Shown here one piece after another: positions 27,454-37,646 of a stretch of DNA of 64,000 bases (position 1 is the stretch's first letter; every line of letters begins with the position of its first letter). The stretch comes from Modestobacter sp. VKM Ac-2986 (GTDB taxonomy: Bacteria; Actinomycetota; Actinomycetes; Mycobacteriales; Geodermatophilaceae). The position numbers and the translations under genes were made by a program. Under the pieces are notes generated by a model. It was given only the letters and a program-made list of their open reading frames with translations, ran no database searches and was not told the origin of the DNA. The DNA lies in contig NZ_JAPVBH010000001.1 of NCBI RefSeq assembly GCF_026967795.1, positions 785,923 through 849,922 on the forward strand. The letters are read 5' to 3'.

Positions 27454-28364
27454 TGGGTCAGAAGGTCAACCCGCACGGGTTCCGGCTCGGCATCACCACC
27501 GACTACAAGTCCCGGTGGTACGCGGACAAGCTGTACGCCGACTACGTCAAGGAAGACGTGGCCATCCGCAAGCTCATGGGCAAGGGCATGGAGCGCGCCG
27601 GCATCTCGAAGGTGGAGATCGAGCGCACCCGTGACCGCGTCCGCGTGGACATCCACACCGCCCGGCCGGGCATCGTCATCGGCCGTCGTGGTGCGGAGGC
27701 CGACCGCATCCGCGGTGAGCTCGAGAAGCTCACCGGCAAGCAGGTCCAGCTGAACATCCTCGAGGTCAAGAACCCCGAGTCCGACGCGCAGCTGGTCGCC
27801 CAGGGTGTCGCCGAGCAGCTGTCCAGCCGGGTCAGCTTCCGCCGTGCCATGCGCAAGGCGATGCAGTCCGCGCAGCGCAGCCCGCAGGTCAAGGGCATCC
27901 GGGTGCAGTGCTCCGGTCGCCTGGGTGGCACCGAGATGAGCCGTTCGGAGTTCTACCGCGAGGGTCGCGTGCCGCTGCACACCCTCCGGGCGAACATCGA
28001 CTACGGCATCTACGAGGCCCGCACGACCTTCGGCCGCATCGGTGTGAAGGTCTGGATCTACAAGGGCGACGCCAGCGGTTCGCGCGCCGAGCGTGAGGCC
28101 CTCGAGGCCCTCGCCCAGCGTCAGCAGCGCCGCGAGCGGGCTCAGCGCCCGCAGCGCCGGTCGGGTTCGTCGGGCACCACCGCCGGCGGCACCGAGGCCG
28201 GTCGCGCCGCCGCCGAGGGCACGGGCCCGGTGGAGGACACCACGGCTGTCGCCGTGGCTGCCACCTCCGGTGAGGTCGCTGCCGAGCAGAGCGTCGGCGA
28301 GGCTGCCGGCGCCGAGGGCACCGCGGTGGCTCAGGCCGCCGGTGCCGAGAACACGGAGGCCTGA
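27453..28364 (+). CDS. rpsC: 30S ribosomal protein S3 with acidic C-terminal tail
   Basis: S3 forms the mRNA entry channel with S4 and S5. It starts [20 protein letters not shown]; the KH domain carries [16 protein letters not shown], and [15 protein letters not shown] marks the C-terminal domain. The core ends near residue 215. A basic Gln/Arg stretch and then about 70 residues rich in Ala, Glu, Thr and Gly extend it to 303 (about 230 in E. coli). The GTG overlaps the rplV stop. Confidence 0.96.
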   Translation: MGQKVNPHGFRLGITTDYKSRWYADKLYADYVKEDVAIRKLMGKGMERAGISKVEIERTRDRVRVDIHTARPGIVIGRRGAEADRIRGELEKLTGKQVQLNILEVKNPESDAQLVAQGVAEQLSSRVSFRRAMRKAMQSAQRSPQVKGIRVQCSGRLGGTEMSRSEFYREGRVPLHTLRANIDYGIYEARTTFGRIGVKVWIYKGDASGSRAEREALEALAQRQQRRERAQRPQRRSGSSGTTAGGTEAGRAAAEGTGPVEDTTAVAVAATSGEVAAEQSVGEAAGAEGTAVAQAAGAENTEA

Positions 28365-28366
28365 TC

Positions 28367-28783
28367 ATGCTGATCCCTCGTCGGGTCAAGCACCGCAAGC
28401 AGCACCACCCGGACCGTTCGGGCAAGGCCAAGGGCGGCACCGAGATCAACTTCGGTGACTTCGCCATCCAGGCCCTCGAGCCGGCGTACGTGACCAACCG
28501 TCAGATCGAGTCCGCTCGTATCGCGATGACGCGCCACATCAAGCGTGGCGGCAAGGTGTGGATCTCGATCTACCCCGACCGCCCGCTGACCAAGAAGCCG
28601 GCCGAGACCCGCATGGGTTCCGGCAAGGGCTCGCCCGAGTGGTGGGTGGCCAACGTCAAGCCCGGCCGGATCATGTTCGAGCTGTCCGGTGTCGACGAGC
28701 CGGTGGCCCGTGAGGCCATGCGGCGTGCGATCCACAAGCTCCCGATGAAGTGCCGCTTCATCTCCCGAGAAGGAGAGGCGTGA
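28367..28783 (+). CDS. rplP: 50S ribosomal protein L16
   Basis: L16 is 138 residues and helps position the A-site tRNA. It starts [15 protein letters not shown] and contains [20 protein letters not shown] and [19 protein letters not shown]. This is the target region of evernimicin-type resistance changes and looks ordinary here. The stop overlaps the rpmC start as TGATG. Confidence 0.97.
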   Translation: MLIPRRVKHRKQHHPDRSGKAKGGTEINFGDFAIQALEPAYVTNRQIESARIAMTRHIKRGGKVWISIYPDRPLTKKPAETRMGSGKGSPEWWVANVKPGRIMFELSGVDEPVAREAMRRAIHKLPMKCRFISREGEA

Positions 28784-29016
28784 TGGCCGCCGGTCTCACT
28801 GCGCCCGAGCTGCGCGAGCTCTCCGTCGACGAGCTGGCCACCCGGCTGCGCGAGTCGCGTGAAGAGCTGTTCAACCTGCGGTTTCAGGTGGCCACCGGCC
28901 AGCTGGACAACAACCGGCGACTGCAGACCGTCCGCCGCGACATCGCCCGGATCTACACGATCATGCGCGAGCGCGAGCTGGGTCTCTCGGTCGCCCCGAA
29001 CGAGGGTGTGGCATGA
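28783..29016 (+). CDS. rpmC: 50S ribosomal protein L29
   Basis: L29 is a 77-residue two-helix protein at the tunnel exit, next to L23. The family core [20 protein letters not shown] and [19 protein letters not shown] is clear. The ATG at 28783 was chosen because it overlaps the rplP stop and fits the family length. The stop overlaps rpsQ (ATGA). Confidence 0.96.
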   Translation: MAAGLTAPELRELSVDELATRLRESREELFNLRFQVATGQLDNNRRLQTVRRDIARIYTIMRERELGLSVAPNEGVA

Positions 29017-29291
29017 GCGAGGCCAGCAACGCACCGGTCGAGCGCGCTGACCGCAAGGTCCGCGAGGGGCTCGTCGTCAGCGACAAGATGGAGAAGACCA
29101 TCGTCGTCGAGGTCGAGGACCGCGTGAAGCACGGGCTGTACGGCAAGGTCCTCCGCCGTACCAGCAAGCTGAAGGCGCACGACGAGCAGAACACCGCCGG
29201 CATCGGCGACCGGGTGCAGATCATGGAGACGCGCCCCACCTCTGCCACCAAGCGGTGGCGGCTGGTGTCGGTCGTGGAGAAGGCCAAGTAA
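29013..29291 (+). CDS. rpsQ: 30S ribosomal protein S17
   Basis: S17 is a 92-residue OB-fold protein that binds 16S rRNA early in assembly. Motifs are [20 protein letters not shown] and [19 protein letters not shown]. It is translationally coupled to rpmC and is the last gene of the S10 operon; a 201-bp structured gap follows before rplN. Confidence 0.97.
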   Translation: MSEASNAPVERADRKVREGLVVSDKMEKTIVVEVEDRVKHGLYGKVLRRTSKLKAHDEQNTAGIGDRVQIMETRPTSATKRWRLVSVVEKAK

Positions 29292-29301
29292 CCAACTGTC
29301 C

Positions 29302-29468
29302 ACCGGCCTCCCCAGGCCGGTGAGCAGGGAGTACCCTGGACGACTGGCGCGCCCTCCGGGTGTGCGCCACATCCCGGGACCCGTGAACGGACGCACCGGC
29401 GGCGATCGCTGCCGGTGCGTCCGCACGTGGGGCCCGGACAGCCGGTTCACCGATCCGGTCCGGCTGTC
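29302..29468 (+). promoter_or_regulatory. Structured spc-operon leader (three hairpins)
   Basis: The gap between rpsQ and rplN holds three perfect stems. CACCGGCCT (29302-29310) pairs with AGGCCGGTG (29315-29323) and probably ends the S10 transcript. GGACGCACCGGC (29389-29400) pairs with GCCGGTGCGTCC (29411-29422). GACAGCCGG (29437-29445) pairs with CCGGCTGTC (29460-29468), ending 24 nt before the rplN start. TACCCT at 29333-29338 is a possible -10 box, so the last two stems would lie in a new leader. A regulatory role is inferred. Confidence 0.55.
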
Positions 29469-29492
29469 GACACTGAGACACAGGAGCAGGTA

Positions 29493-29861
29493 GTGATCCA
29501 GCAGGAGTCGCGACTGCGAGTCGCCGACAACACCGGGGCCAAGGAGATCTTGTGCATCCGGGTTCTCGGCGGGTCCGGTCGACGCTACGCGGGCATCGGT
29601 GACGTCATCGTCGCCACCGTGAAGGACGCGCTGCCCGGCGCAGGCGTGAAGAAGGGCGACGTGGTCAAGGCCGTCGTCGTCCGCACCGTCAAGGAGCGGC
29701 GCCGTCCCGACGGCTCGTACATCCGCTTCGACGAGAACGCCGCGGTCATCATCCGCGACAGCGGCGACCCGCGCGGTACCCGCATCTTCGGCCCTGTGGG
29801 CCGCGAGCTGCGTGACAAGCGCTTCATGCGGATCATCTCGCTCGCTCCGGAGGTGTTGTGA
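29493..29861 (+). CDS. rplN: 50S ribosomal protein L14
   Basis: L14 is 122 residues and contributes to an intersubunit bridge and the RsfS binding site. It reads [20 protein letters not shown] from the GTG at 29493, which follows CAGGAGCAGG. Family strands [14 protein letters not shown] and [18 protein letters not shown] are present. It opens the spc operon, and its end abuts rplX. Confidence 0.97.
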   Translation: MIQQESRLRVADNTGAKEILCIRVLGGSGRRYAGIGDVIVATVKDALPGAGVKKGDVVKAVVVRTVKERRRPDGSYIRFDENAAVIIRDSGDPRGTRIFGPVGRELRDKRFMRIISLAPEVL

Positions 29862-29863
29862 TC

Positions 29864-30211
29864 ATGGCTCAGCAGAGCAGCGGGAAGACCCCGTCGATGA
29901 AGGTCAAGAAGGGCGACTCGGTCGTCGTCCTGTCCGGCAAGGACAAGGGTGCCAAGGGCCGCGTCATCGCCGCCTTCCCCAAGACCTCCAAGGTCCTGGT
30001 CGAGGGCATCGGCCGGGTGAAGAAGCACACCCGGGTCAGCAGCAACCAGCGCGGCGCCCAGTCCGGCGGCATCGTGACCCAGGAGGCCGCCATCCACGTG
30101 AGCAACGTGATGGTCGTCGACTCCGAGGGCAACCCCACCCGCGTCGGGTACCGCAAGGACGAAGACGGCCGCAACATCCGGGTCTCCCGGCGCACCGGTA
30201 AGGACCTCTGA
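29864..30211 (+). CDS. rplX: 50S ribosomal protein L24
   Basis: L24 is 115 residues, an assembly initiator with a KOW fold. It has [21 protein letters not shown] near residue 12 onwards and [17 protein letters not shown]. The ATG at 29864 is preferred to the GTG at 29858 because GGAGGTG is then 8 nt upstream. Confidence 0.95.
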   Translation: MAQQSSGKTPSMKVKKGDSVVVLSGKDKGAKGRVIAAFPKTSKVLVEGIGRVKKHTRVSSNQRGAQSGGIVTQEAAIHVSNVMVVDSEGNPTRVGYRKDEDGRNIRVSRRTGKDL

Positions 30212-30213
30212 TC

Positions 30214-30798
30214 ATGAGCGCACCCACGCGTGAACTGCCCCGCATGCTGGCCCGGTACCGCGAGGAGATCGCACCGGCCCTGATGTCGGAGTTCGGCTAC
30301 AGCAACGTCATGCAGATCCCCGGTCTGGTCAAGATCGTGGTCAACATGGGCGTCGGCGAGGCCACCCGTGACGCCAAGCTGATGGACGGCGCGGTCCGCG
30401 ACCTCACCGCCATCACCGGCCAGAAGCCGGCCGTCGTCCGGGCCCGCAAGTCCATCGCCCAGTTCAAGCTGCGCGAGGGCATGCCGATCGGCGCCAAGGT
30501 CACCCTCCGGGGCGACCGCATGTGGGAGTTCCTGGACCGGCTGCTCTCGCTGGCCCTGCCCCGCATCCGTGACTTCCGTGGCCTGAGCCCCAAGCAGTTC
30601 GACGGCCACGGCAACTACACCTTCGGTCTGACCGAGCAGTCGATGTTCCGCGAGATCGACGTCGACCGCATCGACCGTCCCCGCGGCATGGACATCACCC
30701 TGGTGACCACCGCCACCACCGACGAGGAGGGTCGCGAGCTGCTCAGCCTGCTCGGCTTCCCCTTCGCCGGCCAGACCGTCGTCAACGCGACCCGCTGA
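30214..30798 (+). CDS. rplE: 50S ribosomal protein L5
   Basis: L5 is 194 residues, binds 5S rRNA and contacts the 30S head. Motifs are [39 protein letters not shown], and [10 protein letters not shown] with [14 protein letters not shown]. It lies two bases after rplX in the spc operon. Confidence 0.97.
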   Translation: MSAPTRELPRMLARYREEIAPALMSEFGYSNVMQIPGLVKIVVNMGVGEATRDAKLMDGAVRDLTAITGQKPAVVRARKSIAQFKLREGMPIGAKVTLRGDRMWEFLDRLLSLALPRIRDFRGLSPKQFDGHGNYTFGLTEQSMFREIDVDRIDRPRGMDITLVTTATTDEEGRELLSLLGFPFAGQTVVNATR

Positions 30799-30832
30799 CG
30801 CGGTCTGCGTAGAAGTCCCAGGAGACACAGAT

Positions 30833-31018
30833 ATGGCCAAGAAGGCTCTTGTCAACAAGGCAGCCCGCACCCCGAAGTTCAAGGTGCGCGGCTACACCCG
30901 GTGCCAGCGTTGCGGTCGTCCGCACGCGGTGTTCCGCAAGTTCGGCCTCTGCCGGATCTGCGTCCGGGAGATGGCCCACGCCGGCGAGCTGCCCGGCGTG
31001 ACCAAGTCCAGCTGGTGA
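30833..31018 (+). CDS. rpsZ: 30S ribosomal protein S14 type Z (zinc form)
   Basis: This is the 61-residue zinc-binding S14. Two Cys pairs, C24-x2-C27 (RCQRCGRPH) and C40-x2-C43 (LCRICVRE), form the zinc knuckle. The longer zinc-free S14 paralogue found in many actinobacteria is not in this window. AGGAGA precedes the ATG. A 14-bp hairpin follows. Confidence 0.97.
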   Translation: MAKKALVNKAARTPKFKVRGYTRCQRCGRPHAVFRKFGLCRICVREMAHAGELPGVTKSSW

Positions 31019-31022
31019 CCTC

Positions 31023-31053
31023 CCCCGTCCCAGGGCCACGCCCTGGGACGGGG
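31023..31053 (+). terminator. Hairpin between rpsZ and rpsH
   Basis: CCCCGTCCCAGGGC (31023-31036) pairs perfectly over 14 bp with GCCCTGGGACGGGG (31040-31053) around CAC, five bases after the rpsZ stop. It lies inside the spc operon in a 162-bp gap, so it may attenuate or protect rather than terminate fully. Confidence 0.6.
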
Positions 31054-31180
31054 TCGGCACGGCTCTGCACCACCGACCAACCGGTCACCTGAAGACGCAC
31101 CACCGATCGCCGAAGGCCCTGCGCCAAGTCCCCGTGACCCAGCGCGTGCGGAACCGCGGTGAGAGAGGCACGACCAACAC

Positions 31181-31591
31181 ATGACGATGACCGACCCGAT
31201 CGCGGACATGCTCACGCGGCTGCGGAACGCCAACCAGGCGTACCACGACGTCGCTGCCATGCCGTCGTCGAAGCTGAAGACGCACGTCGCCGAGATCCTC
31301 CAGAAGGAGGGTTACATCGGCGGCTGGACCGTCAACGACGTGGAGGTGGACGGCCACGTCCGCAAGGAGCTCGTGGTCTCCCTCAAGTACGGCCCCAACC
31401 GTGAGCGCAGCATCGCCGGCATCCGCCGGGTGTCCAAGCCCGGCCTGCGGGTCTACGCGAAGTCGACCTCCCTGCCGAAGGTCCTCGGCGGCCTCGGGGT
31501 GGCGATCATCTCCACCTCCACCGGACTGCTGACCGACAAGCAGGCGAACAAGAAGGGCGTGGGTGGGGAAGTCCTCGCCTACGTCTGGTAA
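31181..31591 (+). CDS. rpsH: 30S ribosomal protein S8
   Basis: S8 is 136 residues and binds the central 16S domain; in E. coli it represses the spc operon. It starts [20 protein letters not shown] and ends with the conserved [20 protein letters not shown] region. The first ATG (31181) is chosen by similarity to the mycobacterial MTMTDPIAD start, over the ATG at 31187. Confidence 0.96.
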   Translation: MTMTDPIADMLTRLRNANQAYHDVAAMPSSKLKTHVAEILQKEGYIGGWTVNDVEVDGHVRKELVVSLKYGPNRERSIAGIRRVSKPGLRVYAKSTSLPKVLGGLGVAIISTSTGLLTDKQANKKGVGGEVLAYVW

Positions 31592-31605
31592 GAGGAGACT
31601 CAGAC

Positions 31606-32145
31606 ATGTCACGGATCGGACGACTCCCGATTCCGGTGCCCAGTGGGGTTGACGTCGCCATCGACGGGCGCACGGTCAACGTCTCGGGCCCGAAGGGGAA
31701 GCTGAGCCACACGGTGGCCGCTCCCATCACCGTCGAGCGCGGTGAGGACGGCACGCTGCAGGTGCAGCGTCCCGACGACCAGCGCGAGAGCCGTGCCCTG
31801 CACGGTCTCTCCCGCACCCTCATCGCCAACATGATCACCGGCGTCACCCAGGGGTACGACAAGACCCTGGAGATCGTCGGCGTGGGTTACCGCGTGGCGG
31901 CCCGTGGGGCGGACCTCGAGTTCGCGCTCGGCTTCAGCCACCCGGTCGTGGTGAAGGCCCCCGAGGGGATCTCCTTCACCGTCGAGGCCCCGACCCGCCT
32001 GCGCGTCAGCGGCATCGACAAGCAGCAGGTCGGCGAGGTCTCCGCCAAGATCCGCAAGATCCGCAAGCCCGACCCGTACAAGGGCAAGGGCGTGCGGTAC
32101 CAGGGCGAGGTCGTCAAGCGCAAGGTCGGGAAGACGGGCAAGTGA
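31606..32145 (+). CDS. rplF: 50S ribosomal protein L6
   Basis: L6 is 179 residues, lies by the factor-binding site, and is built of two similar domains. It starts [17 protein letters not shown]; the C-terminal signature [18 protein letters not shown] is intact. The stop overlaps the rplR ATG (TGATG). Confidence 0.97.
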   Translation: MSRIGRLPIPVPSGVDVAIDGRTVNVSGPKGKLSHTVAAPITVERGEDGTLQVQRPDDQRESRALHGLSRTLIANMITGVTQGYDKTLEIVGVGYRVAARGADLEFALGFSHPVVVKAPEGISFTVEAPTRLRVSGIDKQQVGEVSAKIRKIRKPDPYKGKGVRYQGEVVKRKVGKTGK

Positions 32146-32561
32146 TGACCACTGCAGCGAACACCGCGAAGGGTCCCCGGGTGCACAAGCCCGTCGGGAC
32201 CGATGTCAGCACCGCGCGCCGCGTCTCGCGGCTGCGCCGGCACAACCGTCTGCGCAAGCGCGTCGGCGGCACGCCGGAGCGTCCCCGTCTGGTCGTCAAG
32301 CGCAGCAGCCGGCACATCCACGTCCAGGTCATCGACGACACCGTCGGTCGCACCCTGGTCAGTGCCTCGACCATGGACGCCAGCCTGAAGGGCGTCGAGG
32401 GCGACAAGAGCGCTCTCGCCCGTCAGGTGGGTGCCCTGGTGGCCGAGCGCGCCAAGGCCGCCGGCATCGCAGCCGTCGTCTTCGACCGCGGTGGCAACCG
32501 GTACGCCGGTCGCATCGCCGCGCTGGCCGACGGCGCGCGCGAGGGTGGGCTGGACTTCTGA
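32145..32561 (+). CDS. rplR: 50S ribosomal protein L18
   Basis: L18 is 138 residues and binds 5S rRNA together with L5. The core [35 protein letters not shown] and [17 protein letters not shown] is clear. The ATG at 32145 is taken over the GTG three bases earlier because of its overlap with the rplF stop. Confidence 0.95.
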   Translation: MTTAANTAKGPRVHKPVGTDVSTARRVSRLRRHNRLRKRVGGTPERPRLVVKRSSRHIHVQVIDDTVGRTLVSASTMDASLKGVEGDKSALARQVGALVAERAKAAGIAAVVFDRGGNRYAGRIAALADGAREGGLDF

Positions 32562-32607
32562 TGCTCACCACTTCCACGACGCACAACACGATCGAGAGGG
32601 ACGTCTG

Positions 32608-33261
32608 ATGCCAGGACCACAGCGACGCGGCGGTGGCGCCGGCGGTACGGGTGGCCCCGGCGCCGGCGGCCAGGGCGGCCAGGGCGGCGGCAACGACCGT
32701 CGTGACCGTCGGGACGGCGGGCGCGGCCCCGGCGGCCCCGTCGAGAAGAGCCAGTTCATCGAGCGGGTCGTCGCCATCAACCGCGTCTCGAAGGTCGTCA
32801 AGGGTGGTCGTCGTTTCAGCTTCACCGCCCTGGTGATCGTCGGCGACGGCGACGGCACCGTGGGTGTCGGCTACGGCAAGGCCAAGGAGGTGCCCGCGGC
32901 GATCGCCAAGGGCGTCGAGGAGGCCAAGAAGCACTTCTACAAGGTGCCCCGCATCGCCGCGACCATCCCGCACCCGGTGCAGGGTGAGGCCGCTGCCGGT
33001 GTGGTGCTGCTCAAGCCCGCCAGCCCCGGTACCGGCGTCATCGCCGGTGGCCCGGTGCGTGCCGTGCTCGAGTGCGCCGGCATCCACGACGTGCTCTCCA
33101 AGAGCCTCGGGTCCTCCAACCCGATCAACATCGTCCACGCGACCATGCAGGCGCTCAAGGACCTCGTCCGTCCCGAGGAGATCGCGGCCCGCCGCGGTCT
33201 GCCCCTGGAGGACGTCGCCCCGGCCGCCATGCTGCGCGCCCGGGCCGGACAGGGGGTCTGA
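32608..33261 (+). CDS. rpsE: 30S ribosomal protein S5
   Basis: S5 is 217 residues and takes part in decoding accuracy and mRNA unwinding. The double-stranded RNA-binding domain starts [20 protein letters not shown] and [19 protein letters not shown] strands follow; [14 protein letters not shown] and [16 protein letters not shown] mark the second half. About 48 N-terminal residues are almost pure Gly, Arg and Gln, an extension common in actinobacteria. GAGAGGGA precedes the ATG. Confidence 0.96.
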   Translation: MPGPQRRGGGAGGTGGPGAGGQGGQGGGNDRRDRRDGGRGPGGPVEKSQFIERVVAINRVSKVVKGGRRFSFTALVIVGDGDGTVGVGYGKAKEVPAAIAKGVEEAKKHFYKVPRIAATIPHPVQGEAAAGVVLLKPASPGTGVIAGGPVRAVLECAGIHDVLSKSLGSSNPINIVHATMQALKDLVRPEEIAARRGLPLEDVAPAAMLRARAGQGV

Positions 33262-33262
33262 C

Positions 33263-33445
33263 ATGGCTCAGCTGAAGGTCACCCAGATCAAGTCGGCGAT
33301 CGGCACCAAGCCCAACCAGCGTCAGACGCTGCGTTCGCTCGGGCTCAAGCGGATCAGCGACTCGGTCGTCCAGGAGGACCGTCCCGAGATCCGCGGGATG
33401 GTCGCGACGGTGCCGCACCTGGTCACCGTCGAAGAGATCGTCTGA
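33263..33445 (+). CDS. rpmD: 50S ribosomal protein L30
   Basis: L30 is a 60-residue protein with the family core [20 protein letters not shown] and [13 protein letters not shown]. It starts two bases after the rpsE stop. Although short, it fits the normal rpsE-rpmD-rplO order. Confidence 0.96.
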   Translation: MAQLKVTQIKSAIGTKPNQRQTLRSLGLKRISDSVVQEDRPEIRGMVATVPHLVTVEEIV

Positions 33446-33458
33446 GCAGGGGAACGTC

Positions 33459-33902
33459 ATGACTCTCAAGGTCCACCACCTGCGTCCGGCCCCCGGCGCC
33501 CACACCAAGAAGACCCGTCTGGGTCGTGGTGAGGGCTCCAAGGGCAAGACCGCCGGTCGCGGCACCAAGGGCTCCGGCGCCCGCGTGCAGGTCTCTGCAC
33601 GGTTCGAGGGTGGTCAGACCCCCCTCTTCATGCGGCTGCCGAAGCTCTCGGGCTTCAAGAACAACAACAAGGTCGTCTTCCAGGTGGTCAACCTGGACCG
33701 GATCGCCTCCCTGTTCCCGCAGGGTGGTCGCATCGACCCCGACACGCTGGCCGACGCCGGCGCCGTCCGTCGTGGTCAGCCGATCAAGGTCCTGGGCACC
33801 GGCGAGCTCGGCGGGGTGAAGGTCGACGTGCAGGCGCACGCCTTCTCCAAGTCCGCCGAGGAGAAGATCGGCGCTGCCGGGGGCAGCACCACCCAGCTCT
33901 GA
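33459..33902 (+). CDS. rplO: 50S ribosomal protein L15
   Basis: L15 is 147 residues and binds 23S rRNA domain II late in assembly. It begins [15 protein letters not shown]; the Gly-rich [19 protein letters not shown] segment and [17 protein letters not shown] are typical. It ends the spc ribosomal-protein block. Copy 3 of the dispersed palindrome lies between it and secY. Confidence 0.97.
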   Translation: MTLKVHHLRPAPGAHTKKTRLGRGEGSKGKTAGRGTKGSGARVQVSARFEGGQTPLFMRLPKLSGFKNNNKVVFQVVNLDRIASLFPQGGRIDPDTLADAGAVRRGQPIKVLGTGELGGVKVDVQAHAFSKSAEEKIGAAGGSTTQL

Positions 33903-33903
33903 G

Positions 33904-33959
33904 GGAGGACCCCTCCTCCGTCCGTCGCGAGCCAGCTCGTGGCGGACGGGGGAGGGGCC
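33904..33959 (+). repeat. Dispersed nested palindrome, copy 3 (after rplO)
   Basis: The element starts two bases after the rplO stop with GGAGGACCCCTCC. The outer CCCCTCC (33910-33916) pairs with GGAGGGG (33951-33957), again with a bulged A. The inner CCGTCCG pairs with CGGACGG, enclosing a third small stem CGAGC-CA-GCTCG. This copy is intermediate between the two sequence classes of the family. Confidence 0.8.
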
Positions 33960-34071
33960 TTCTGCTGTCACCGGCCCGTCCGCCCTGCTCCACCGCGAGA
34001 TCGACAGCGGTGGGGGCCGGAGGGCCGCCTCCGTTGTTGATAGCCTCGATGAACCGACTTGGGGAGGGCAC

Positions 34072-35382
34072 GTGCTGCAGGCGTTCGCCGCTGCGTTCCG
34101 GACGCCAGATCTCCGGCGCAAGCTGCTGTTCTCCCTGGCGTTGATCGCGGTCTACCGGCTGGGCGCCAGCGTCCCCGGACCCGGCGTCTCGATCGAGGCG
34201 ATCAACAGCTGTCTCGAGCAGGCCAACGCCTCCGACCAGCGTGACGTCTACTCGCTGGTCAACCTGTTCTCCGGTGGCGCGCTGCTGCGGCTGTCGGTGT
34301 TCGCGCTCGGCATCATGCCGTACATCACCGCGAGCATCATCGTGCAGCTGCTGGTGGTGGTCATCCCACGGTTCGAGCAGCTGAAGAAGGAAGGGCAGTC
34401 GGGTCAGGCGAAGCTGACCCAGTACACGCGCTACCTGACCATCGCGCTCGCCGTGCTGCAGAGCACCGGGATCATCGCCCTGGCCCGCAGCGGCCAGCTG
34501 TTCCCGAACTGCGGCCAGGACATCATCCCGTCGGACTCGGTGTGGACCACCGTCGTCCTCGTCGTGACGTTGACCGCCGGCACCGCCGTCATCATGTGGC
34601 TGGGCGAGCTGCTGACCGAGAAGGGGATCGGCAACGGCATGTCCGTGCTGATCTTCACCTCCATCGCCGCCCGCATCCCGGCCGAGGGCGGGGCGATCCT
34701 GCAGACCCGCGGCGCCGCCATCTTCACCGTCGTGTGCCTCTTCGCGGTGCTGGTCATCGCCTCGGTGGTCTACGTCGAGCAGGCCCAGCGCCGCATCCCG
34801 GTGCAGTACGCCAAGCGGATGGTCGGCCGGCGGATGTACGGCGGCACGTCGACCTACCTGCCGCTGAAGGTCAACCAGGCCGGCGTCATCCCGGTCATCT
34901 TCGCCTCCTCGCTGCTGTACCTGCCGCAGCTGGTCAGCCAGCTGCAGGGCAACACCAGCGGCCCGGTGCGACGGTTCTTCGAGAACTACGTGATCAACCA
35001 GAGCAGCCCGGTGCACATCGCCATCTACTTCGGGCTGATCATCTTCTTCACGTACTTCTACGTCTCGATCACCTTCAACCCGGAGGAGCGGGCCGACGAC
35101 ATGAAGCGCTATGGCGGCTTCATCCCCGGCATCCGGCCCGGTCGTCCCACCGCGGAGTACCTGCAGTACGTGCTGTCCCGGATCACCCTCCCCGGGTCGA
35201 TCTACCTGGGACTGGTGGCCGTGCTGCCCAACCTGTTCCTCTCGGTCACCGGTGAGGGGAACAACCAGAACTTCCCGTTCGGCGGGACCGCGGTGCTGAT
35301 CATGGTGGGAGTGGGCTTGGAGACCGTCAAGCAGATCGAGACGCAGCTCAACCAGCGCAGCTATGAAGGGTTCCTCCGCTAG
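34072..35382 (+). CDS. secY: Preprotein translocase subunit SecY
   Basis: SecY is the 436-residue channel of the inner-membrane Sec translocase, with ten predicted helices. The N-terminus [20 protein letters not shown], the first-loop motif [23 protein letters not shown] and the C5-loop segment [16 protein letters not shown] are conserved. The GTG at 34072 follows GGGGAGG. The last codons overlap adk (TAGTG), so SecY and adenylate kinase are coupled. The 169-bp gap upstream holds the palindrome copy and no clear promoter. Confidence 0.97.
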   Translation: MLQAFAAAFRTPDLRRKLLFSLALIAVYRLGASVPGPGVSIEAINSCLEQANASDQRDVYSLVNLFSGGALLRLSVFALGIMPYITASIIVQLLVVVIPRFEQLKKEGQSGQAKLTQYTRYLTIALAVLQSTGIIALARSGQLFPNCGQDIIPSDSVWTTVVLVVTLTAGTAVIMWLGELLTEKGIGNGMSVLIFTSIAARIPAEGGAILQTRGAAIFTVVCLFAVLVIASVVYVEQAQRRIPVQYAKRMVGRRMYGGTSTYLPLKVNQAGVIPVIFASSLLYLPQLVSQLQGNTSGPVRRFFENYVINQSSPVHIAIYFGLIIFFTYFYVSITFNPEERADDMKRYGGFIPGIRPGRPTAEYLQYVLSRITLPGSIYLGLVAVLPNLFLSVTGEGNNQNFPFGGTAVLIMVGVGLETVKQIETQLNQRSYEGFLR

Positions 35383-35999
35383 TGCGCGTCGTGTTGCTGG
35401 GCCCCCCCGGAGCGGGCAAGGGCACCCAGGCGCAGATCATCGCCAGCCGCATGTCGGTCCCGGCGATCTCCACCGGTGACATCTTCCGGGCCAACGTCAG
35501 TGGCCGTACCGAGCTGGGCCGGCAGGCGAAGGCCTACATGGACTCCGGTGACCTCGTCCCCGACGAGATCACCGTCGCCATGGTGACCGACCGGCTGGCC
35601 GAGCCCGACGCGAAGGCCGGCTTCCTGCTCGACGGCTTCCCGCGCACCATCTCCCAGGCCGAGCAGCTGCGGGACTCCCTCACCGAGCTGGGCCACGTGC
35701 TCGACCGGTGCCTGGAGCTCGTCGTCGACGAGGACGAGCTGGTGCGCCGGCTCTCCGGTCGCCGGATGCTGGTCGACGGCGTGTGGGTGCAGCGGGAGGA
35801 CGACAAGCCCGAGACCGTCCGGCACCGGCTGGAGGTCTACCGGGAACAGACGTCGCCGCTGTCCGGGTTCTACCGCCAGGCCGGGCTGCTGAGCCAGATC
35901 GACGCCATCGGCGAGATCGACGAGGTCACCGATCGTGCGCTCTCGGCGCTCGGCTTCACCGATGACGACGGCCCGGCCGGGGCCCCGGCCGCGAGCTGA
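35382..35999 (+). CDS. adk: Adenylate kinase
   Basis: Adenylate kinase converts ATP and AMP to two ADP. It has 205 residues. The P-loop is [11 protein letters not shown] (about 7-17), the AMP-binding part has [10 protein letters not shown], and [13 protein letters not shown] is present. The LID is the short form ([18 protein letters not shown]), without the zinc-binding insertion of long bacterial enzymes. The GTG overlaps the secY stop. The tail after residue 190 is Ala-, Gly- and Pro-rich. Confidence 0.96.
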   Translation: MRVVLLGPPGAGKGTQAQIIASRMSVPAISTGDIFRANVSGRTELGRQAKAYMDSGDLVPDEITVAMVTDRLAEPDAKAGFLLDGFPRTISQAEQLRDSLTELGHVLDRCLELVVDEDELVRRLSGRRMLVDGVWVQREDDKPETVRHRLEVYREQTSPLSGFYRQAGLLSQIDAIGEIDEVTDRALSALGFTDDDGPAGAPAAS

Positions 36000-36080
36000 G
36001 GATGCGAGGGTCAGGTGCACGGTGACCGTGCTGCCGCCCTCCTGGCACGACTTCCCGTGCTGGCGAAGTGGAGTGGACGC

Positions 36081-36884
36081 ATGATCCAGATCAAGACGGC
36101 ACACGAGATCGAGCTCATGCGGGCCTCGGGGCTGGTGACCGCCGGCGCGATCGCGGCGGTCAAGGCCGCCGTGGCGCCCGGTGTCACGACCGGTGAGCTC
36201 GACGCGATCGCCGAGGACCACATCCGGTCCCAGGGCGCGGTGCCCAACTTCCTGGGCTACCACGGCTTCACCGGGACCATCTGCGCGTCGGTCAACGACG
36301 AGGTCGTCCACGGCATCCCGTCCCCGGACCGGGTCCTGGCCGACGGCGACAACATCTCCATCGACTGCGGCGCCATCCTCGACGGCTGGCACAGCGACTC
36401 CGCCGTGACGGTCACGGTCGGCACGCCCCGCGCCGAGGACCTCGAGCTCATCCAGGTCACCGAGCGCTCCATGTGGGCGGGGCTGGCCAAGGCCCTCGCC
36501 GGCGGTCGGCTCACCGACATCAGCGCGGCGGTGGAGGAGTCGATCACCGCCCACCCGCACCGCTACGGGATCGTCGACCACTACGGCGGCCACGGCATCG
36601 GCACCGAGATGCACCAGGACCCGCACGTGCTGAACTACGGCCGCGCCGGGCGTGGGCCCAAGCTCGTGCCGGGCCTGGCCCTGGCCATCGAGCCGATGGT
36701 CACCGTGGGGGACCCCGCGACGGCGGAGCTCGAGGACGGCTGGACCGTGGTGACCAAGGACGGCTCCCGGGCCGCCCACTTCGAGCACAGCGTCGCCATC
36801 ACCCCCGAGGGCCCGTGGGTCCTCACGGCCGAGGACGGTGGCCTCGCCGGCCTGGCGCCCTTCGGCGTCACGCCCCGCTCCTAG
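36081..36884 (+). CDS. map: Methionine aminopeptidase type I
   Basis: This enzyme removes N-terminal Met from nascent proteins. The M24 pita-bread metal ligands are visible in [36 protein letters not shown] and [10 protein letters not shown]. The ATG at 36081 (267 residues, [14 protein letters not shown]) is chosen because GGAG lies 7 nt upstream and the family starts here. A GTG at 36015 would add 22 residues and cannot be excluded. It follows adk in the secY-adk-map order. Confidence 0.93.
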   Translation: MIQIKTAHEIELMRASGLVTAGAIAAVKAAVAPGVTTGELDAIAEDHIRSQGAVPNFLGYHGFTGTICASVNDEVVHGIPSPDRVLADGDNISIDCGAILDGWHSDSAVTVTVGTPRAEDLELIQVTERSMWAGLAKALAGGRLTDISAAVEESITAHPHRYGIVDHYGGHGIGTEMHQDPHVLNYGRAGRGPKLVPGLALAIEPMVTVGDPATAELEDGWTVVTKDGSRAAHFEHSVAITPEGPWVLTAEDGGLAGLAPFGVTPRS

Positions 36885-36889
36885 TCCGA

Positions 36890-36952
36890 GGTCCCGGCCG
36901 CACCCCTCGGTCGCCGTCCCGGGTCGCACCGACGCCGGTGCGGCCGGGGACC
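36890..36952 (+). terminator. Long-loop hairpin after map
   Basis: GGTCCCGGCCGCACC (36890-36904) pairs with GGTGCGGCCGGGGACC (36937-36952) over 15 bp with one bulged G and a 32-nt loop. It begins six bases after the map stop and precedes the infA promoter. The rest of the 341-bp gap contains only the promoter and leader of infA. Confidence 0.6.
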
Positions 36953-37000
36953 GCGAGGGGGGACCGTGGGCGGGAGGGGCGGGGGTCACCCTGGACCGGG

Positions 37001-37030
37001 TTGGAGCCTGGGACGTCCAGGGAGTACAGT
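37001..37030 (+). promoter_or_regulatory. infA (alpha operon) promoter
   Basis: TTGGAG (37001-37006) and TACAGT (37025-37030) are 18 bp apart. RNA would start near 37037, giving a leader of about 190 nt before infA in which I see no gene. Confidence 0.65.
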
Positions 37031-37225
37031 GACCGTTGGCGTTCGCGCCGTCCGTCGTCGTGCTGTGGCCGTACGCCGACAGACGCCCTCAGCGAGATCG
37101 CCCGCACCACCACGCCCAGCCTCCCGGGTCACCCGGGTCTGCGCGTTGCACCTGTCCCAGCACCACCGCCCTGCCGTTGCGGCACGGGCGAATGCAGTCC
37201 GATCGAACGAGGAGGCCGTGTAGGC

Positions 37226-37447
37226 GTGGCAAAGAAGGACGGGGCCATCGAGGTCGAGGGTCGCGTCGTCGAGCCGCTGCCCAACGCGATGTTCCGGGTC
37301 GAACTGCAGAACGGGCACCGAGTGCTCGCCCACATCAGCGGCAAGATGCGGCAGCACTACATCCGCATCCTGCCCGAGGACCGCGTGGTCGTGGAGCTGT
37401 CGCCCTACGACCTGACCCGCGGCCGCATCGTCTACCGCTACAAGTGA
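37226..37447 (+). CDS. infA: Translation initiation factor IF-1
   Basis: IF-1 is a 73-residue S1-like OB-fold protein that blocks the ribosomal A site during initiation. It reads [20 protein letters not shown] and ends with [14 protein letters not shown], the normal family ends. The GTG at 37226 follows AGGAGG. It opens the alpha operon with rpmJ, rpsM, rpsK, rpsD and rpoA. Confidence 0.97.
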   Translation: MAKKDGAIEVEGRVVEPLPNAMFRVELQNGHRVLAHISGKMRQHYIRILPEDRVVVELSPYDLTRGRIVYRYK

Positions 37448-37518
37448 CCCCCGCCGGTCCGGTGTCCGAGAGGGCACCTGCGGACCGGCCACGATCTACA
37501 GGAATGAGGGCGGCACCG

Positions 37519-37632
37519 GTGAAGGTCCAGCCGTCGGTGAAGAAGATCTGTGACAAGTGCAAGGTGATCCGCCGGCACGGCCGGGTCATGGTCATCTGCG
37601 AGAACGCCCGGCACAAGCAGCGCCAGGGCTGA
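37519..37632 (+). CDS. rpmJ: 50S ribosomal protein L36 (zinc form)
   Basis: L36 is 37 residues, among the smallest ribosomal proteins. Zinc ligands are arranged CDKC, then C27 and H32 (ICENARHKQ), the C+ form. The GTG at 37519 gives the usual [15 protein letters not shown] start. It lies between infA and rpsM as usual. Confidence 0.96.
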   Translation: MKVQPSVKKICDKCKVIRRHGRVMVICENARHKQRQG

Positions 37633-37646
37633 GGGAGTACCGGACA

